Source: Diplocarpon mali
Taxonomy: Eukaryota > Ascomycota > Leotiomycetes > Helotiales > Drepanopezizaceae
NCBI GenBank assembly: GCA_024741835.1
Contig: JAENRP010000297.1
Coordinates: forward strand, 1 to 56,548
Length of the DNA: 56,548 nt
Direction of reading: 5' to 3'
A program made the position numbers and the translations under genes. How positions within the stretch are numbered: the first letter of the stretch is position 1; the number at the start of each line of letters is the position of its first letter. A model generated the notes under the pieces. It saw only the letters and a program-made list of their open reading frames with translations, ran no database searches and was not told the DNA's origin. Below, in pieces: positions 33,501 through 45,367 of this stretch.

Positions 33501-34630
33501 AGCTGAAACCACCTCCTTAGGAATCTGCTACTTCTCTCTTCGGTCTTATAATTAGCCTAAATGGCCTCTACTAAGTCGGCAAACTTAAAGTTCTTATTTT
33601 ATAAGTACCGATAGTAGTACATCGAGGCCAAGTCTCGTAGCATAGATAGAAAGGCTCTATACTATATACTCTAGTCTACTAAGGCTCTTTAGTACAAATT
33701 GGCAAATATATAAAGCTTCTTATCAAAGTGATCTTTCCTACCTAAGTACTAAGTCTCCTTAATATATATCTTACTCAAATTTATAAGGGTTTTAGCCTAA
33801 TCCAAAGTCAAAGGTTCTATAATATACTAAGATAGTTGAGCGTCGCTCTAGTTAAGGTTTAAAAGCGCTCCTAAACCCCTCCTTATAGCAAAGGGTAGTA
33901 ATAATCTATCTCTTAGTTAGATCGGTAGCATTAGTATTAGATTTAGGATCTTTAGGTATTGTAAGACTAAGGTTCATCTTAATTAGGATTGATAAGGTAT
34001 TCTTTTAAGGTTATACTATTCGGTTGTTTATCTTAAAGTATCTGCTTTATATAGGTTATCTTATAAAGTGTTATTATTATATCTAAGGTATCCTTGCTAA
34101 AGCAAGTCTTAGCGTAGTATCTCCTATTTAACTATAGTAACCCTTTGAGCAAGTAGCTCGCTTATTTGCATAAGTTCGGCAAATTCTAAAGCAGACCTTA
34201 TTCCATATCTCGGAGATTATACTATAATTAAGTTTAGTACTTCTTAAGTCTATAACTCTAGCTGGTCTTTTAGCTACTTATTTCCTTCTTAGTATACTAT
34301 ATTAAAAAGTACCTAACTAATTGAAACGCCCTTCCTATGCTAAACGTATACTCTATAGTACTGAAGGTCGTCCCTTAAGCATTATCAAACGTCTTTATCT
34401 AGCGATTTAAAGTCGCTAACTATCCAATCTTAGAACTCCTCTTAAAAGTCCTTAGCAAAGTATAACCCTCTCCTTTTACTATCTTATAATATCTTCTAAA
34501 AGTTCTTTATATATTAATCTTTTAATCTAAAGGCCTCTTTACTAAGTTGATCCTCTTAAGGTCTTGTATCCTTTTTAAAGTCCTTTAGTATCTAAGGTTA
34601 CCTTAGATTAAGCAGCATTAATAGTCTCCC
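30560..34630 (-). pseudogene. F pol 5' part and gag: RT start, integrase, protease, gag
   Basis: One frame can be followed with stops from gag at about 34600 down to the break at 30560. Gag about 33100-34600 includes R-A-F-L-S-M-L-R-D-L-A. Integrase is about 31500-32350, with Y-N-Y-S-T-N-F-N-L-V-E-F (the catalytic Asp is now Asn) and I-E-A-H-Y-S with its Glu kept in the open piece 31697-31912. The N-terminal part of reverse transcriptase is at about 30560-30900, with F-K-S-R-I-V-N and T-Q-S-P-T-I. RT continues at 24559 on the far side of A3. The last bases ctccc (34626-34630) are A4's target. Confidence 0.85.
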
Positions 34631-34825
34631 TATTGAAATAGGTGATACAGCCATCACTCCGATGTATTATCATATGACCCTACTGCTTAATCAGTAGGAT
34701 ATTAACACGTATATAGCTATAGGTAAGAAAGGGGTAACCTTCCTTCCTTAACTCTTACTAATATATTAACCATTAACCTTTAGAAGTTTCTTATACCTAC
34801 TGCGCCAACTCACTTAAGTTCAATA
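34631..34825 (+). repeat. 5' LTR of A4 (195 bp)
   Basis: TATTGAAATAGGTGATAC to TTAAGTTCAATA. It keeps more CpA and TpG than the 3' copy. Confidence 0.94.
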
Positions 34826-35232
34826 GGTTATAAGCCTTAGATAGACTAATAATAGATTATTAACTTCCCTTAAAAAGCACTTGCGCTACAACTGTTAGTA
34901 GGAAGTTGAATAAGACTTATAGTAAAAGGCGAGCAATCGGCGAATAAGAGGTATGATTCCCTATTTAGCTAACCTATATTACAAGAGGTATAATTCCTTA
35001 CTTTACAACCCCTTTGGTACTATAAAAGGTATGATTTCTTGCTTTACTATGTTTTATAAAAGGTATGATTCCCTACGTTATAGTCTAAAAAACCCTTTTT
35101 AATAAGAGGACTTCTTTCCTATTTAATACTTTTATAATACCTACTATTTAATCATTTTAACTTTTTAATAGGAGGAGTGCCTTTAACTATTTAATTTATT
35201 TAATTTTAAATGCAATTCTATTCGAAATAGCA
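34826..35232 (+). other. Primer site and leader of A4
   Basis: GGTTATAAGCC (34826-34836) directly follows the LTR, matching the initiator-tRNA internal site of B1 and A3. At 34945-35085 the short unit ggta(t/a)gattcc(t/c) recurs about every 30-45 bp, the complement of the A3 leader repeats. No gene. Confidence 0.75.
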
Positions 35233-38200
35233 ATAGCTTCCGATTCTGATTGAAACACTAGGCCTAAAGACCTCTAACTCTCTCAAAAGAACTGGCAATA
35301 ATAGTTCGACGATTTAGAGCTTTACTTTAAAAGCAAAGGCATTGAAATAGCGATTTAAAAGACACTTATTAAATATGTAAGAATAGCCCCTTATACTCCT
35401 TTTACCGATTCGTCCACTTCTACTTTAATAGCTAATACAACTACTAAAGATTTGCTAAATATATTAAATAAGCTTAGCCTAAGAGCCTTAATAGATAATA
35501 ACCGAGATTCCTAAAGGCAGATTTTAAATATAAAAAAAGAGAAGGAGTATAGGCTAGCCTTAGCTAAATGTAAGCTTAAAATCAATAGAGGTTTAAGCGA
35601 TAAAGATAGAGATTTTATTCGAGTTTATAATAATATAAAGATAAGATAAGATACTTTAAAAGTAAAATACTTTTAGACAATTGCCCTTAATACCTAATAT
35701 CTACTATAGCAGATCATTTCATTTTAGTATAGAAAAGATAAAGATAGCAAGGATATAGATATAAATATAGACTCTACCTAGTCTATACTATATAAAGTAA
35801 GAAGGAGAGTAAGAGCCGCAGATCCTAAGATAGCTATGACTTTTAAGGAAACTTAGCTTTTTAATTTCCTACTTAATAGCCTCCCTTTTAAGTTTGCTAT
35901 TATAAAACAATCTCTTCTTATCTAACCTAACCTTAAGATATATAAGAAGATCGACCTCCTTCGAACTATTAAGCAAGACCTCAAAGGATGCTCTAAATCA
36001 GCAAATACCGTATTATAAGGCAATAACAAGCCCGAGAAGAGGAAGGAGCGCAAGATAAGCCTTTGAGCTTATCGGGGATGCTACTTCTATAATAGTGCTT
36101 ATAATATTACTAATTATAAAGTTAAAAGGCAACTGATTAATATAGTCGCTAGCTTTAATATTAAAAAGCAATTAAAGTAGAAGTTAAGAAGCAAACTGCC
36201 CTTATCCTACCGAAGGCCGCAACTATTAAGGAAAGGTAAAGGAAAAGGCTATTTAGCCAAAACTTTAGCAAATACCTTTAATAATAATAGTAGGTTATCT
36301 AAACCTAAATCCACTTCTAATAATTTAAACGATAATTATAATAAAGATACTTACATTTTAAAAGCCGATCTTTATAAGATCCTTAAATCCGACTAGTATA
36401 ATAATACTAATTGTATAGCATATATAACTAATAAACTCCACCTATTTAAAGGCCTATTTACTAAAATAAAAAGGCGCTCTATTAAGGTTGGCGGTAGAAG
36501 GTTATATATAAACTCAATAGGTATAGTAAAGATGAATATTGCTAGCGTTTCTTTCCTTTTGCAAAATGTTTTCCTTATACCTAGCTTAGGCATTAATCTT
36601 TTATCTAGCTATAAGATCTATATAGAGTTGAATTATATAAGAGTTTTTAATAATCAATTTATATAGTTTATAAATAATAATTATAAAGTGATCTTTAAAG
36701 CTAAAATCAAAGATAGACTTTATATTATCTTAAAGGTAATATTATAGAAATTGACTCTTAAGCTAAACCTATAAGTAGATTCCTTTAAGGAAAGTGCACT
36801 CTTTACCCTAATACAATTAAGCGAGGATAAGGAGAATAGATAGACTCCTAAGCTAGGATTGCAAGTAAAATTCGCAAAAATAACTCTTAAGCTAAGACTA
36901 TAAGTAGAGTGCAAAGTATCTTTAAAGATAACTCTTAAGCTAGGATCATAAGTAAATTTAATAGAAATAACTCCTAGGCTAAGACTGCGAATAGATTCTG
37001 CAAATTCACTAATAACAACTCTCAGGCCAAGACTACAAGTGAAATTCGCGAATTCGTTAGAGACAACTCTTAAGCCAGGACCGCGAGTGGATCTTACGGT
37101 TTTACTAAAAACGACTCCTAAGCTAGGCTTACAACTGGAAAATAGCAAAACCTCAAACTGCTATTACTAGTCCTTTCCAGCTGCCGATAATAAAGCATTA
37201 ACTAATAATAGACTACTAAAGCTATTAGAAGCTAAAAGCCTATTAAAGTATTAGCTAATATATAAAAGATTCGCATATTTAAAACTAAAGAAATTAAAGG
37301 GCCTATATAAGGTCTTAACCTTAAAATAGAAGATCTAAGTACTAAAGGATCGCCTAGTATGCCAAATTTGCAAGCTAATAAAACTTCGAAATCGGATGCA
37401 AACTAAGCTTAATCTATAAAAAGATTCGATACTAGTACTAATATCTATTAATACTGCTAGACTATTTACAACCTTAATTAAAGGAAATAATTAATTTTCT
37501 TAAATAGTAGATAACTCCACTTAGCAAATATAGACTATTTGCACTAAGACTAAATCTAAGCTTATAGAAAAGCTAGAAACTTAAAAAGTGATAAAGGAAT
37601 GCTAGACCTAATTAAAGCTAATAGCTATTAGGTCTAATAACATATTAGAGATTAAAGCAAAGCTTAATAAATAGGCAAAATAAGGAGTTTGCTATAAACT
37701 AACTATAATATATAAAGGTTCCTATTAGAATAGCATTACTAAGCAAAGCATCTAGCAAGCAAAGACTAATTATCGCGCTTTATTATAAAATACTAACCTA
37801 CTATTAGAATTCTAAGACCTTGCAATTAAGGCAAATATATACTTATAAAATAGAATAGGTAGTGGACTAATAGTCAATAGCACCTAAATATTACTATATA
37901 AGGCATATTTTAAATAGAAACTAAGCCTAGACTATATCCGCATCTTTAGAAGCGTTTACTACTCTTATATTAGCCTAAAGTCCTAGCCCGCGGGTATAAA
38001 GAGCAAAAAGCTAATAGACTAAGGTAGAGAGTATATATTTATTAAATATATTAAATAGATAATAAAGCAATAGATAGTATATACGCTAGACCTAAGGCAA
38101 GTAATTATATCCTTAGTAGTTAAGTTTAATAAATCTCGAAATAGGAAGGAGCTATCCTTAAAGCTTTATATACTTAAAGATTCGCAAGGTATACTACTCA

Positions 38201-40240
38201 ATAGTAATACTATTAAGCCGAACTAATAACCCCTCTCTTTAAGCTTAGGTATATTAAGCGTACCTACTAATCGACGACCTACTAATCGCCTAAAGGCCGA
38301 ATAGACCATTCCTATCGTTTGCAAACTACCTAAAGTATAGAATAACTTTAATATTATTATCCCTTTAGTTAAAGTACTTATAGTAAAGGATATTCCTAAA
38401 ATAGGTATAAGTAACAATAAGCCTCTACTATTAAAAAGCGGTTCCTTAAATAATAAGCTTACGAAACCTACAGCCGAACCTACGCCTTTAAAGAGGAATA
38501 AAGACCTAGAACTAGAAGACACCTTAGATAAACGCGAGTCTAAGCGTATCTAGGCTATAATAGCACATAAGATCTATAAGCTCAAACTCTAATAGAGCTT
38601 TAATAAAGATAATGCGTTCCTAGCCGCTAAGAGGATAATGAAAATCTCTCTTTTAAAAATATATAATAAAGCTATTAACGACCTAGAAAATAGAGTAGTA
38701 TAGAATAAGGCAATCTAAGAGGAGATAAGCTCTCTTATTATAAATAGCATATAGATAAAGGAACCAACGCTAAAGGACGTAAACCTAGTATTAATAAAGT
38801 AGGTCTTTATAATTAAGATATATGCAAATAGGACCTTAAAATATTATAAGGCAAGGCTTATAGCTAAAGGCTTCTCTTAATAGTATAAAGAAGACTACTT
38901 TAATACGTTTGCGCTAATAGTTTATATAAATACCCTTTGCATATTTATAGCGATAGTAGCTGCTAAAGACCTTAAATGCAAATAGTACAATATTAAAAAT
39001 GCATTTACTAAAGCGATTATAAAGGAACGGATTTTTCTCTCCTAACCTAATAGTATTCTTATACGCGCTAGCCACTCCTTTTATATACTCTATAGTATCT
39101 ATAAGCTTAAACAATCAGCTTATAATTAGAACCTCTTATATAGCTCTACTCTAGTAAAAATAGGATTCGTTTAAAGCCTAGCTAACCCTTATCTATTTAC
39201 CTATATTAAGCGTAGAATCAAATTGCTACTATATATTAATAATATTACTATAGCTGCGAAAACAACTACTTAATTAGATTAGTTCTTTATAACGATTTAA
39301 AAACATTTTAATACTAAGGATCTAAAGGGAATTTATAAGATCCTTAGCATCTGTATTATAAGGAACCGCTCTACTTAAGAACTCTAGTTAAATTAAGAGC
39401 AGTATATTAAGAAGATCCTAGACCGAATAGGACTCTCTACTTATACTCCCAACTTTAAGCCAAAGCGTACTCCAATCGAAGGAAAGTATAATAAGTTAAA
39501 GCCTACTAATGAAAATAAGCAGAAAGGAGATCTGAAGAAGTACTAATAGGATATTAAAACAATTATATATACTATAATATATATAAGACCAGATATCGCC
39601 TTTATTATTAAGCAACTTAATCAGAACCTAAAGGATCCGACGATTTAATATAAGAATATAATCAAGCGACTTAAAAGGTACCTTCAATCGATAATTATAT
39701 AAAAGGTAAGATATAGACTAATAAAATATATAAGCGCAAAGCTTAAGGTATATACCAATTCCAATTAAGCAAATATAAAAGGTTAGAAAAGTATATCTAA
39801 AAGCGTAGCAATGCTATATAGTAGACCTATATTATAAAAAAGTAGGAAGTAGAAATCAATAGCTACTATAAGCATTAAGGCTAAATATATATTAATATTA
39901 TTAAATTATAAGCAAGGATTATAAATCACTTAAGTTCTAAAAGATATAGGTTTTACTAAGTATATTAAATAAGATAGGAACTATATTAATCTTTAAGTAG
40001 ATAATATAAAGGCGATTGCACTTGCAAAGAATCCACACTTATATAAGCGATTAAAATATATCGATATTACCTATTACTTTATCTATAACCTTATTATAAA
40101 GAATAAGTTATCGATCACTTATATCCTAACCAATTGAATAGTAGCAGATAGATTTACAAAGCTACTAGAGATAATTGCAAAGTTCAAAGCATTTAAAGAT
40201 ATACTAGGGTTATAGAAGATAGTAGGGGCTTAATAGGCTT
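35233..40240 (+). pseudogene. Dead gag-pol of A4
   Basis: The start codon reads ATA at 35233-35235 in place of ATG. Gag to about 36060; degraded zinc-knuckle stretch near 36080; protease about 36390-36680; motif array 36747-37137; GAG-pre-integrase about 37200-37400; integrase about 37400-38050; linker; reverse transcriptase about 38790-39600; RNase H about 39690-40230. Stops throughout, mostly TAG and TAA. Long minus-strand open stretches here (for example opposite 36720-37148) are shadows of the repeat array. Confidence 0.88.
36747..37137 (+). repeat. Tandem array of the 23-bp motif, 8 units (A4)
   Basis: Eight units. Compared with A1 the units carrying the agatcttgctatttctagg-type spacer are missing, so whole repeats were lost or gained. 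Between the protease and GAG-pre-integrase domains as in the other copies. Confidence 0.85.
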
Positions 40241-40247
40241 AAGGACA

Positions 40248-40398
40248 ACTCCTAGGCCTGCCCTATAAGTTAAGTCATATAGTCTTATAAAGTAAAGTTT
40301 TTTTTAAATCGACTCTTAGGCCTAGACCGCAAGTCAAATCACATAATCTTATAAAGGAACGCTTTTAGAAATTTAACTCCTAGTCCTACCCTATAAGT
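40248..40398 (+). repeat. Three copies of the 23-bp motif in the 3' region of A4
   Basis: Cores 40248-40270, 40312-40334 and 40376-40398, 64 bp apart, the same spacing as in A1. Confidence 0.85.
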
Positions 40399-40536
40399 AA
40401 GATTAGTAATTTTAATAAAGGTTACTATTAATTAATTATTTTTAATATAAAAAGATACTTAAGAGTTAGATTAGCACAAAAGGATAGTTATTATTTTCCT
40501 AACTATAGGTCAATCGGAGTAAGGTCTAAGTAAGGG

Positions 40537-40731
40537 TATTAAAATAGGTAATATAGCTATTACTCTAATATATTATTATATAACCCTACTACTTAATTAA
40601 TAGGATATTAATATATATATAGCTATAGGTAAGAAAGGGGTAACCTTCCTTCCCTAACTCTTACTAATATATCAACCATCGACCTCTAGAAGTTTCCTAT
40701 ACCTATTGCGCCGACTCACTTAAGTTCAATA
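40537..40731 (+). repeat. 3' LTR of A4 (195 bp)
   Basis: TATTAAAATAGGTAATAT to TTAAGTTCAATA, preceded by the purine-rich aaggtctaagtaaggg, the likely plus-strand primer. Confidence 0.94.
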
Positions 40732-40736
40732 CTCCC

Positions 40737-41118
40737 TTTGATTATTTCCTAATATTATCCAGATATTGCTCTACGCCCTAATAGGGTCTAAAAGAAGTCC
40801 GATATAATTGTATTTTACATATTATTATACTATTATCTAATTATAATCGAGATACTGATTGCACTCTGGTTTTGCCCTGATTGTAATGCGTAATAGAACG
40901 CAGGTAAAAGAGGATAGTATCTACCTTTAAAGTAATAACTCTAGCTAGATTTGCATACCTTTCGCCTTTTCCCCTTTAGTAGTAATTGATATTACTTTAT
41001 ACGTTTAAGTTAGTATTTAAAGTAAGCTGGAAATACAATCAAGTACTCCTTAAATCAAGAAAGAATTCTTCAGTTTAATAACCTTACTATCTATAGTAAA
41101 GGTGCTACCACTAATTAG
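40737..41118 (-). other. 5' leader of F with candidate primer site
   Basis: Leader between F's 5' LTR and gag. At 41101-41110 the plus strand is GGTGCTACCA, so the minus strand has TGGTAGCACC eight bases after the LTR. This is one transition from the known yeast Ty1 primer site TGGTAGCGCC, complementary to the CCA end of initiator tRNA-Met. No gene seen. Confidence 0.5.
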
Positions 41119-41417
41119 TATAGGTTCTATACTAGTATTCAATATTTATATAAATATAATTAAGTACTTATTATTAAAAAGAATCTATTATAATATCTGC
41201 CTATCTCTATATAACTGAGATAGTACCTTTATACTTATAAATGTCCTCTCTTCTATAATCCCTCTTAGCCGTATATAGATATCCTTCCGAGGTCCTCTAG
41301 CTAAATAGCCGTCCGAAATACATACGAAACCCCTTATATCGCATATGGTATAGCTATGTGGGATGACCCCAGGAACGAGGGCAGCTTGCCTCCTGCATAG
41401 GAATCTGCGTACCAATA
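41119..41417 (-). repeat. 5' LTR of F (299 bp)
   Basis: TATAGGTTCTATACTAG to GCGTACCAATA, followed by the duplicated ctata. The 75-codon open stretch in it on the minus strand is LTR sequence, not a gene. Confidence 0.92.
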
Positions 41418-41422
41418 CTATA

Positions 41423-41620
41423 TTACCTCAAGAGGTACGCTATGTAATTAAGAAGAAAAGATGAAGAAGAAGAGAAAGTCTTTAGTAGAGCTCCTTTAGA
41501 ATAAGTACAGGTGCTTTACTAGCGTATACGTAATCCAGCCACTTTGCTACCTTAGCGTACACTTGACTTCGATACGTGATATAACCGTTTATGTAATATG
41601 CATATAATACAGCTGTAATA
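41423..41620 (-). repeat. 3' LTR of E, right fragment (198 bp)
   Basis: Continues the LTR broken at 21277: ttacctcaagaggtacgc to CAGCTGTAATA. 56 + 198 = 254 bp, the exact length of the intact right LTR, so the insertion of F removed nothing. Confidence 0.93.
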
Positions 41621-41637
41621 CTACCTCCCCCCTTTGA
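41621..41637 (-). other. Polypurine tract of Gypsy E
   Basis: ctacctcccccctttga on the plus strand, adjoining the 3' LTR; identical to that of Gypsy C. Confidence 0.85.
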
Positions 41638-43277
41638 AAAACTGCGCCTGCGCAGTTGTATCCATAGGCGTATTATCCTTTAGGTCCCTATAATCGTTAA
41701 CCTTATTATTATATGACCTAAGCTAGCTTAATAGTGCCTTTAGTAGCCCCTTAGCTTAAGCGTTTTTTAGATAGAAATCTCAAATAGCATACGGCGCTAT
41801 TATAGCATTAGAGCATAGGTACTATTTAAGGTCTTTATTAGCTCCCTTCTATTTAATCTAATATTCGAGCTTCTTAGCTTAAATATAAGATCTAATTATT
41901 TCTTCTATCTTTTACTCCTCTTATTCTAGTAATACTTTAATTAAGGCAGGAGGTTCCTAAGCTTAGCTTAGCAAAGGGTTAGGAACGTATTTTTACAATA
42001 AGTAGGAGTAGAATATAAGGTAGATCGAATAGAGCGAATTAGGCAATTGTAGCTTCTAGCTTTCTCTTAGCTTTTCTAGTACTTTTACTAGGCCGTACTA
42101 CTTATTAAAGAGCTTTCGGCTCAGCCGGTCCAGTTTCCAATTCTTAGTACTAATTAGTATATCATCTCTTATAGTCTAATCAACTGGCCGGCAGTAGAGA
42201 TCTATAAGCTATTTCATTTTAGCTTATTATACTTAGAGAGACGACTAGGCGAATTAGACTACTTTTTAAGCTCTAATAGTTATGCAAAGCGCCGTTTTAC
42301 GATTTACTCTCTCGGTTGCTATCTGTAAAGGCTCTAGGTTAATTAAATTCTATAAGGAGCGAGCTTTATAGCCGTTTAGCACTTGAAAAGGGGAAATTTG
42401 CCCTAAGGATTTATAAAGTAAGGTCAATTAGGCAATATCTATTAAAGGTAAGAGACGACTCTAATTGTCTTAATAGTATAAGTAGAACGGCCTAAGGCGT
42501 TATTTTAAGTACTAGTTTATAATCTTAGTTTAGCTGTTAATATTAGGGTTATAAGCTATAGTTAGCTTAACCTTTATACCTAGTATTTAATAGAGCTCTT
42601 TTTAAAAGGTAAAGATAAATTAAGTGCCTCTATCTGATAGAATCGAGTTAAGCATATTAAAATAGCATATTTAATAAATTAAAAATAACTCTATAAGGCC
42701 TTTCGCATTAACTGTCTTATAGTATAGGATCGATACTACCTTCTTTAATAATCGGTCTATTATTACTAGTATAAAGTCGTAGTTAAGTTCGTCAAGCAAG
42801 AGCTTTATAAAATCCATAGTTAAGTATTAGTATACTTATTCGGGAATTGGCAAAGGGTAAAGGAAACCTAGGGTCTTATTATAATAAGCTTTTATTCTCA
42901 AATAATAATAGTTTTAAATATAAGTGCTAACGTCGCTGCTAAGGCTTTTCCAATAGTATTTTCTTTCTACTAAAAGTCTTATTTTCCTAATTCTAGCATA
43001 TATAACGCAAGGTTGCTTATGCATATAACGAATTAGGGCTATTTGCAATTTAGGAGGTTAAGATAGTATAACGAGTCTACCTTAAAAGAAGAGTTTGCCT
43101 TAGCTGAGTTTATAATCAAGGCTATAGCTCTGCGCCTTATCTCGGAACTTCTATAGCTTAAGAGAGGTCTTATTAGCTTAGATGACCTTGTCGATAATAT
43201 AGTAGTATGCTATATTATACTCAACCTTAGATATTAGGTCGGCAAGTGCCTCTATTAGCGCGATTGGCATAGTTATC

Positions 43278-43345
43278 ACTTATAGGCCAGGCCTAGGAGT
43301 GGAATTAATCTATGCTAAAGTTACTTATAGGCTGGGCCTAGGAGT
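43278..43345 (-). repeat. Two copies of the 23-bp motif in E between RNase H and integrase
   Basis: Cores 43278-43300 and 43323-43345, 45 bp apart. The first reads ACTTATAGGCC, a, GGCCTAGGAGT on the plus strand, with nine Watson-Crick pairs between its arms. Confidence 0.85.
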
Positions 43346-45209
43346 AGAATCGCCTCTAGTAGCAAGTACTTCTATAGAGAGCTTATCATTAGGTAAGAGC
43401 TGCTAGTGGTATAAAGCTCGTTTCCTAGCCTTAAAAGGGGTTAGCTCTTGGTCTTAATATAAGAGTATGTCAGCTAGTATATTTGTTATACTTATTTAGT
43501 ATATAATAAGGAAGTTGAAATCCGCAAAGAACTCCGCCTAGCGAGCCTATTAAGCTATTAAGTCCTTAATTATTATAAAGTACTTAAGGGCTTTATGATC
43601 TATATATATATATACTATTTTCTAAGCCTTAAGTATCTTTACCTTATACTAGTAGAATAATTTAAAAATCGCTAAGAGCTCCTTATTATAAATAGGGTAA
43701 TTTAGCTTAGCGTTATTTATAGTCTTTAAGAAGTACCTAATTAGGTAGTAATTATTATCTTCCTAGAGTTAGGAGAGTACGCTAGCAACTATGCCGTTAG
43801 AGGCGTCGGTCTTAAGCCTTATCTATTTTTAAAGGTAATAGTAGTATAAAATCAGGGTTATTTAAAGGCTTAAGCGCAAAGCTTCTTAAGCTTCTTTATA
43901 AATATTATTAAAATCAAAAGGAATATTCCTTATAAAAGCTATTAAAGGTCGGCAGATATAACTATAGCCTTAAATAAACCTTTAGTAGAAATTACAAAAC
44001 CTTAAGAAGCTTTATATACTATATACATTCTTAGCGTATTTCTACTCTTAAATAACTAAGACCTTATTAAGGTCTACCTTAATTCTATAAACTTTAATAA
44101 TAAACCTTAAGAACTTAGTCTTAGTAACCTTAAACTTGCTTTTCTTAATATTTACTTAAAGGCTATAGTATTAAAGAATTCCTAAGATCTTCTTAATATA
44201 AATCTTATAGTTAAGGGAGTTTTCTAAGTAGATTAGAATATTATTTAAGTAAGTAGAGTAGAAATCGTTAAGGTAGTTAAGGAGAATATTATTAATAAAC
44301 CTTTGAAAGGTAGTAGGCCTATTTATTAGCCCAAATGGCAAAACCTTATATTTATAAGTCTTATAATATATACGAAAGGTAATCAGGTCTTTAGCGTTAG
44401 CTAATATACAAATATAGTAAAAGGCTTATTATATATCGATTTTTATAAAAACATAAGCTTTCGATATATATACTATTATCTTATCAATAAAGGGAATCGG
44501 GTAGGGGTCTTTCTTTATTAAAGCGTTTAATTTCTAGTAATCGATATATAGATATAAGGAGCTATTAGCTTTTCTAATAAAGAGGATTAGGGCTACTTAA
44601 AGGGAACTCAAAGCTTTAATAAATCCTTTATATAGGTTTTTAAAAATATAGCTCTTAACCTTTAAGAGCTATTTATTAGTAAGGCGGCAAAGGGGTTCGA
44701 TTATCAAGTTGTTCTCGCCTATTAGCTCGATTTTATAATCTACCCCTAATCTGGGTTCTAGCAGCTGATTAAAGGCCTAGCGACTAAAGACATTCTTAAA
44801 CTTAGCGTATTAAGGCGGGAGCTTCTAGTCTATTAGCTTATTATTACTCTTATACTTAGCTTGCAGCACTGAACTAAGGCTAAGGGAGCTAATTTCAGCT
44901 TGCTTAACCGATTCTTAGCAATTGATTTCTTAGTCTAAATTGTAAATAAAGCTTATAAATATGAATTCTTTAAGCGCTAATTCTTAAGTTTATATAGCTT
45001 ATCTTACCTTAATTATAAAGCGGTAGTAAAGGGCGCCGATTATTAAGGCTAAGATTAAGCTAATTTAATAAGCCATCTTTAAAGGAGCGGTTTTCTTTAT
45101 TAAAAGAGGGAGCAAAGGGTCTAGTACTCTTAGTAAGGCCTTCTTTATATAGTTCAGATCTCTTTTTAAGTCTTTAAAGAAACTACTATCCTTAAGTTTG
45201 CAAAAGGCC

Positions 45210-45367
45210 ACTTATAAGCTAGGACTAGGAGTAGAATTCAAGTTTGTAGTTTTCACTTGTAGGCTAGGACTAGAAGTAGGATTCGAGTTTGCAGTTTTTA
45301 CTCGCAGGCCAGGACTAAGAGTAGGATTCGAGTTCGCAAATTTCACTTGCGGGCTAGGACCGGAAGT
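45210..45367 (-). repeat. Four-unit 45-bp tandem array of the motif in E
   Basis: Cores at 45210, 45255, 45300 and 45345, a strict 45-bp (15-codon) period that keeps the reading frame. On the coding strand it reads N-S-T-P-S-P-S-L, N-P-T-L-S-P-G-L-R-V and relatives, the same octapeptide as in Copia A and B. Placed between the protease and reverse transcriptase of a Gypsy element. Confidence 0.88.

Larger units (their letters stand above)
34631..40731 (+). mobile_element. Copia element A4, complete (6.10 kb)
   Basis: 195-bp LTRs (34631-34825, 40537-40731) with a ctccc duplication (34626-34630, 40732-40736). Uninterrupted; the opposite strand to its host F and to A3. The 3' LTR is clearly more mutated than the 5' LTR, with transitions only. 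It supplies the complete leader used here to measure the deletion in A2. Confidence 0.95.
21278..41417 (-). mobile_element. Copia element F, split by A3 and A4
   Basis: 299-bp LTRs at 21278-21576 and 41119-41417, flanked by ctata (21273-21277, 41418-41422). Own sequence (21278-24564, 30560-34630, 40737-41417) sums to about 8.04 kb, long for Copia. The minus strand carries gag, protease, integrase, reverse transcriptase and RNase H in Copia order. It resembles the fungal Copia group with an R-W/F-rich gag and an RNase H that has S-L-Y-K-C-I-I-K-L-G. About 1.9 kb lie between RNase H and the 3' LTR. Confidence 0.92.

Noticed and set aside
36747..37137. Repeat-spacer look of the motif array, resembling a CRISPR array
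   Set aside because: Spacers are themselves related, vary in length, and the array lies in frame within a eukaryotic retrotransposon polyprotein.
41188..41415. 75-codon minus-strand frame at 41188-41415
   Set aside because: It lies entirely inside the F LTR, and the other F LTR lacks the same frame.
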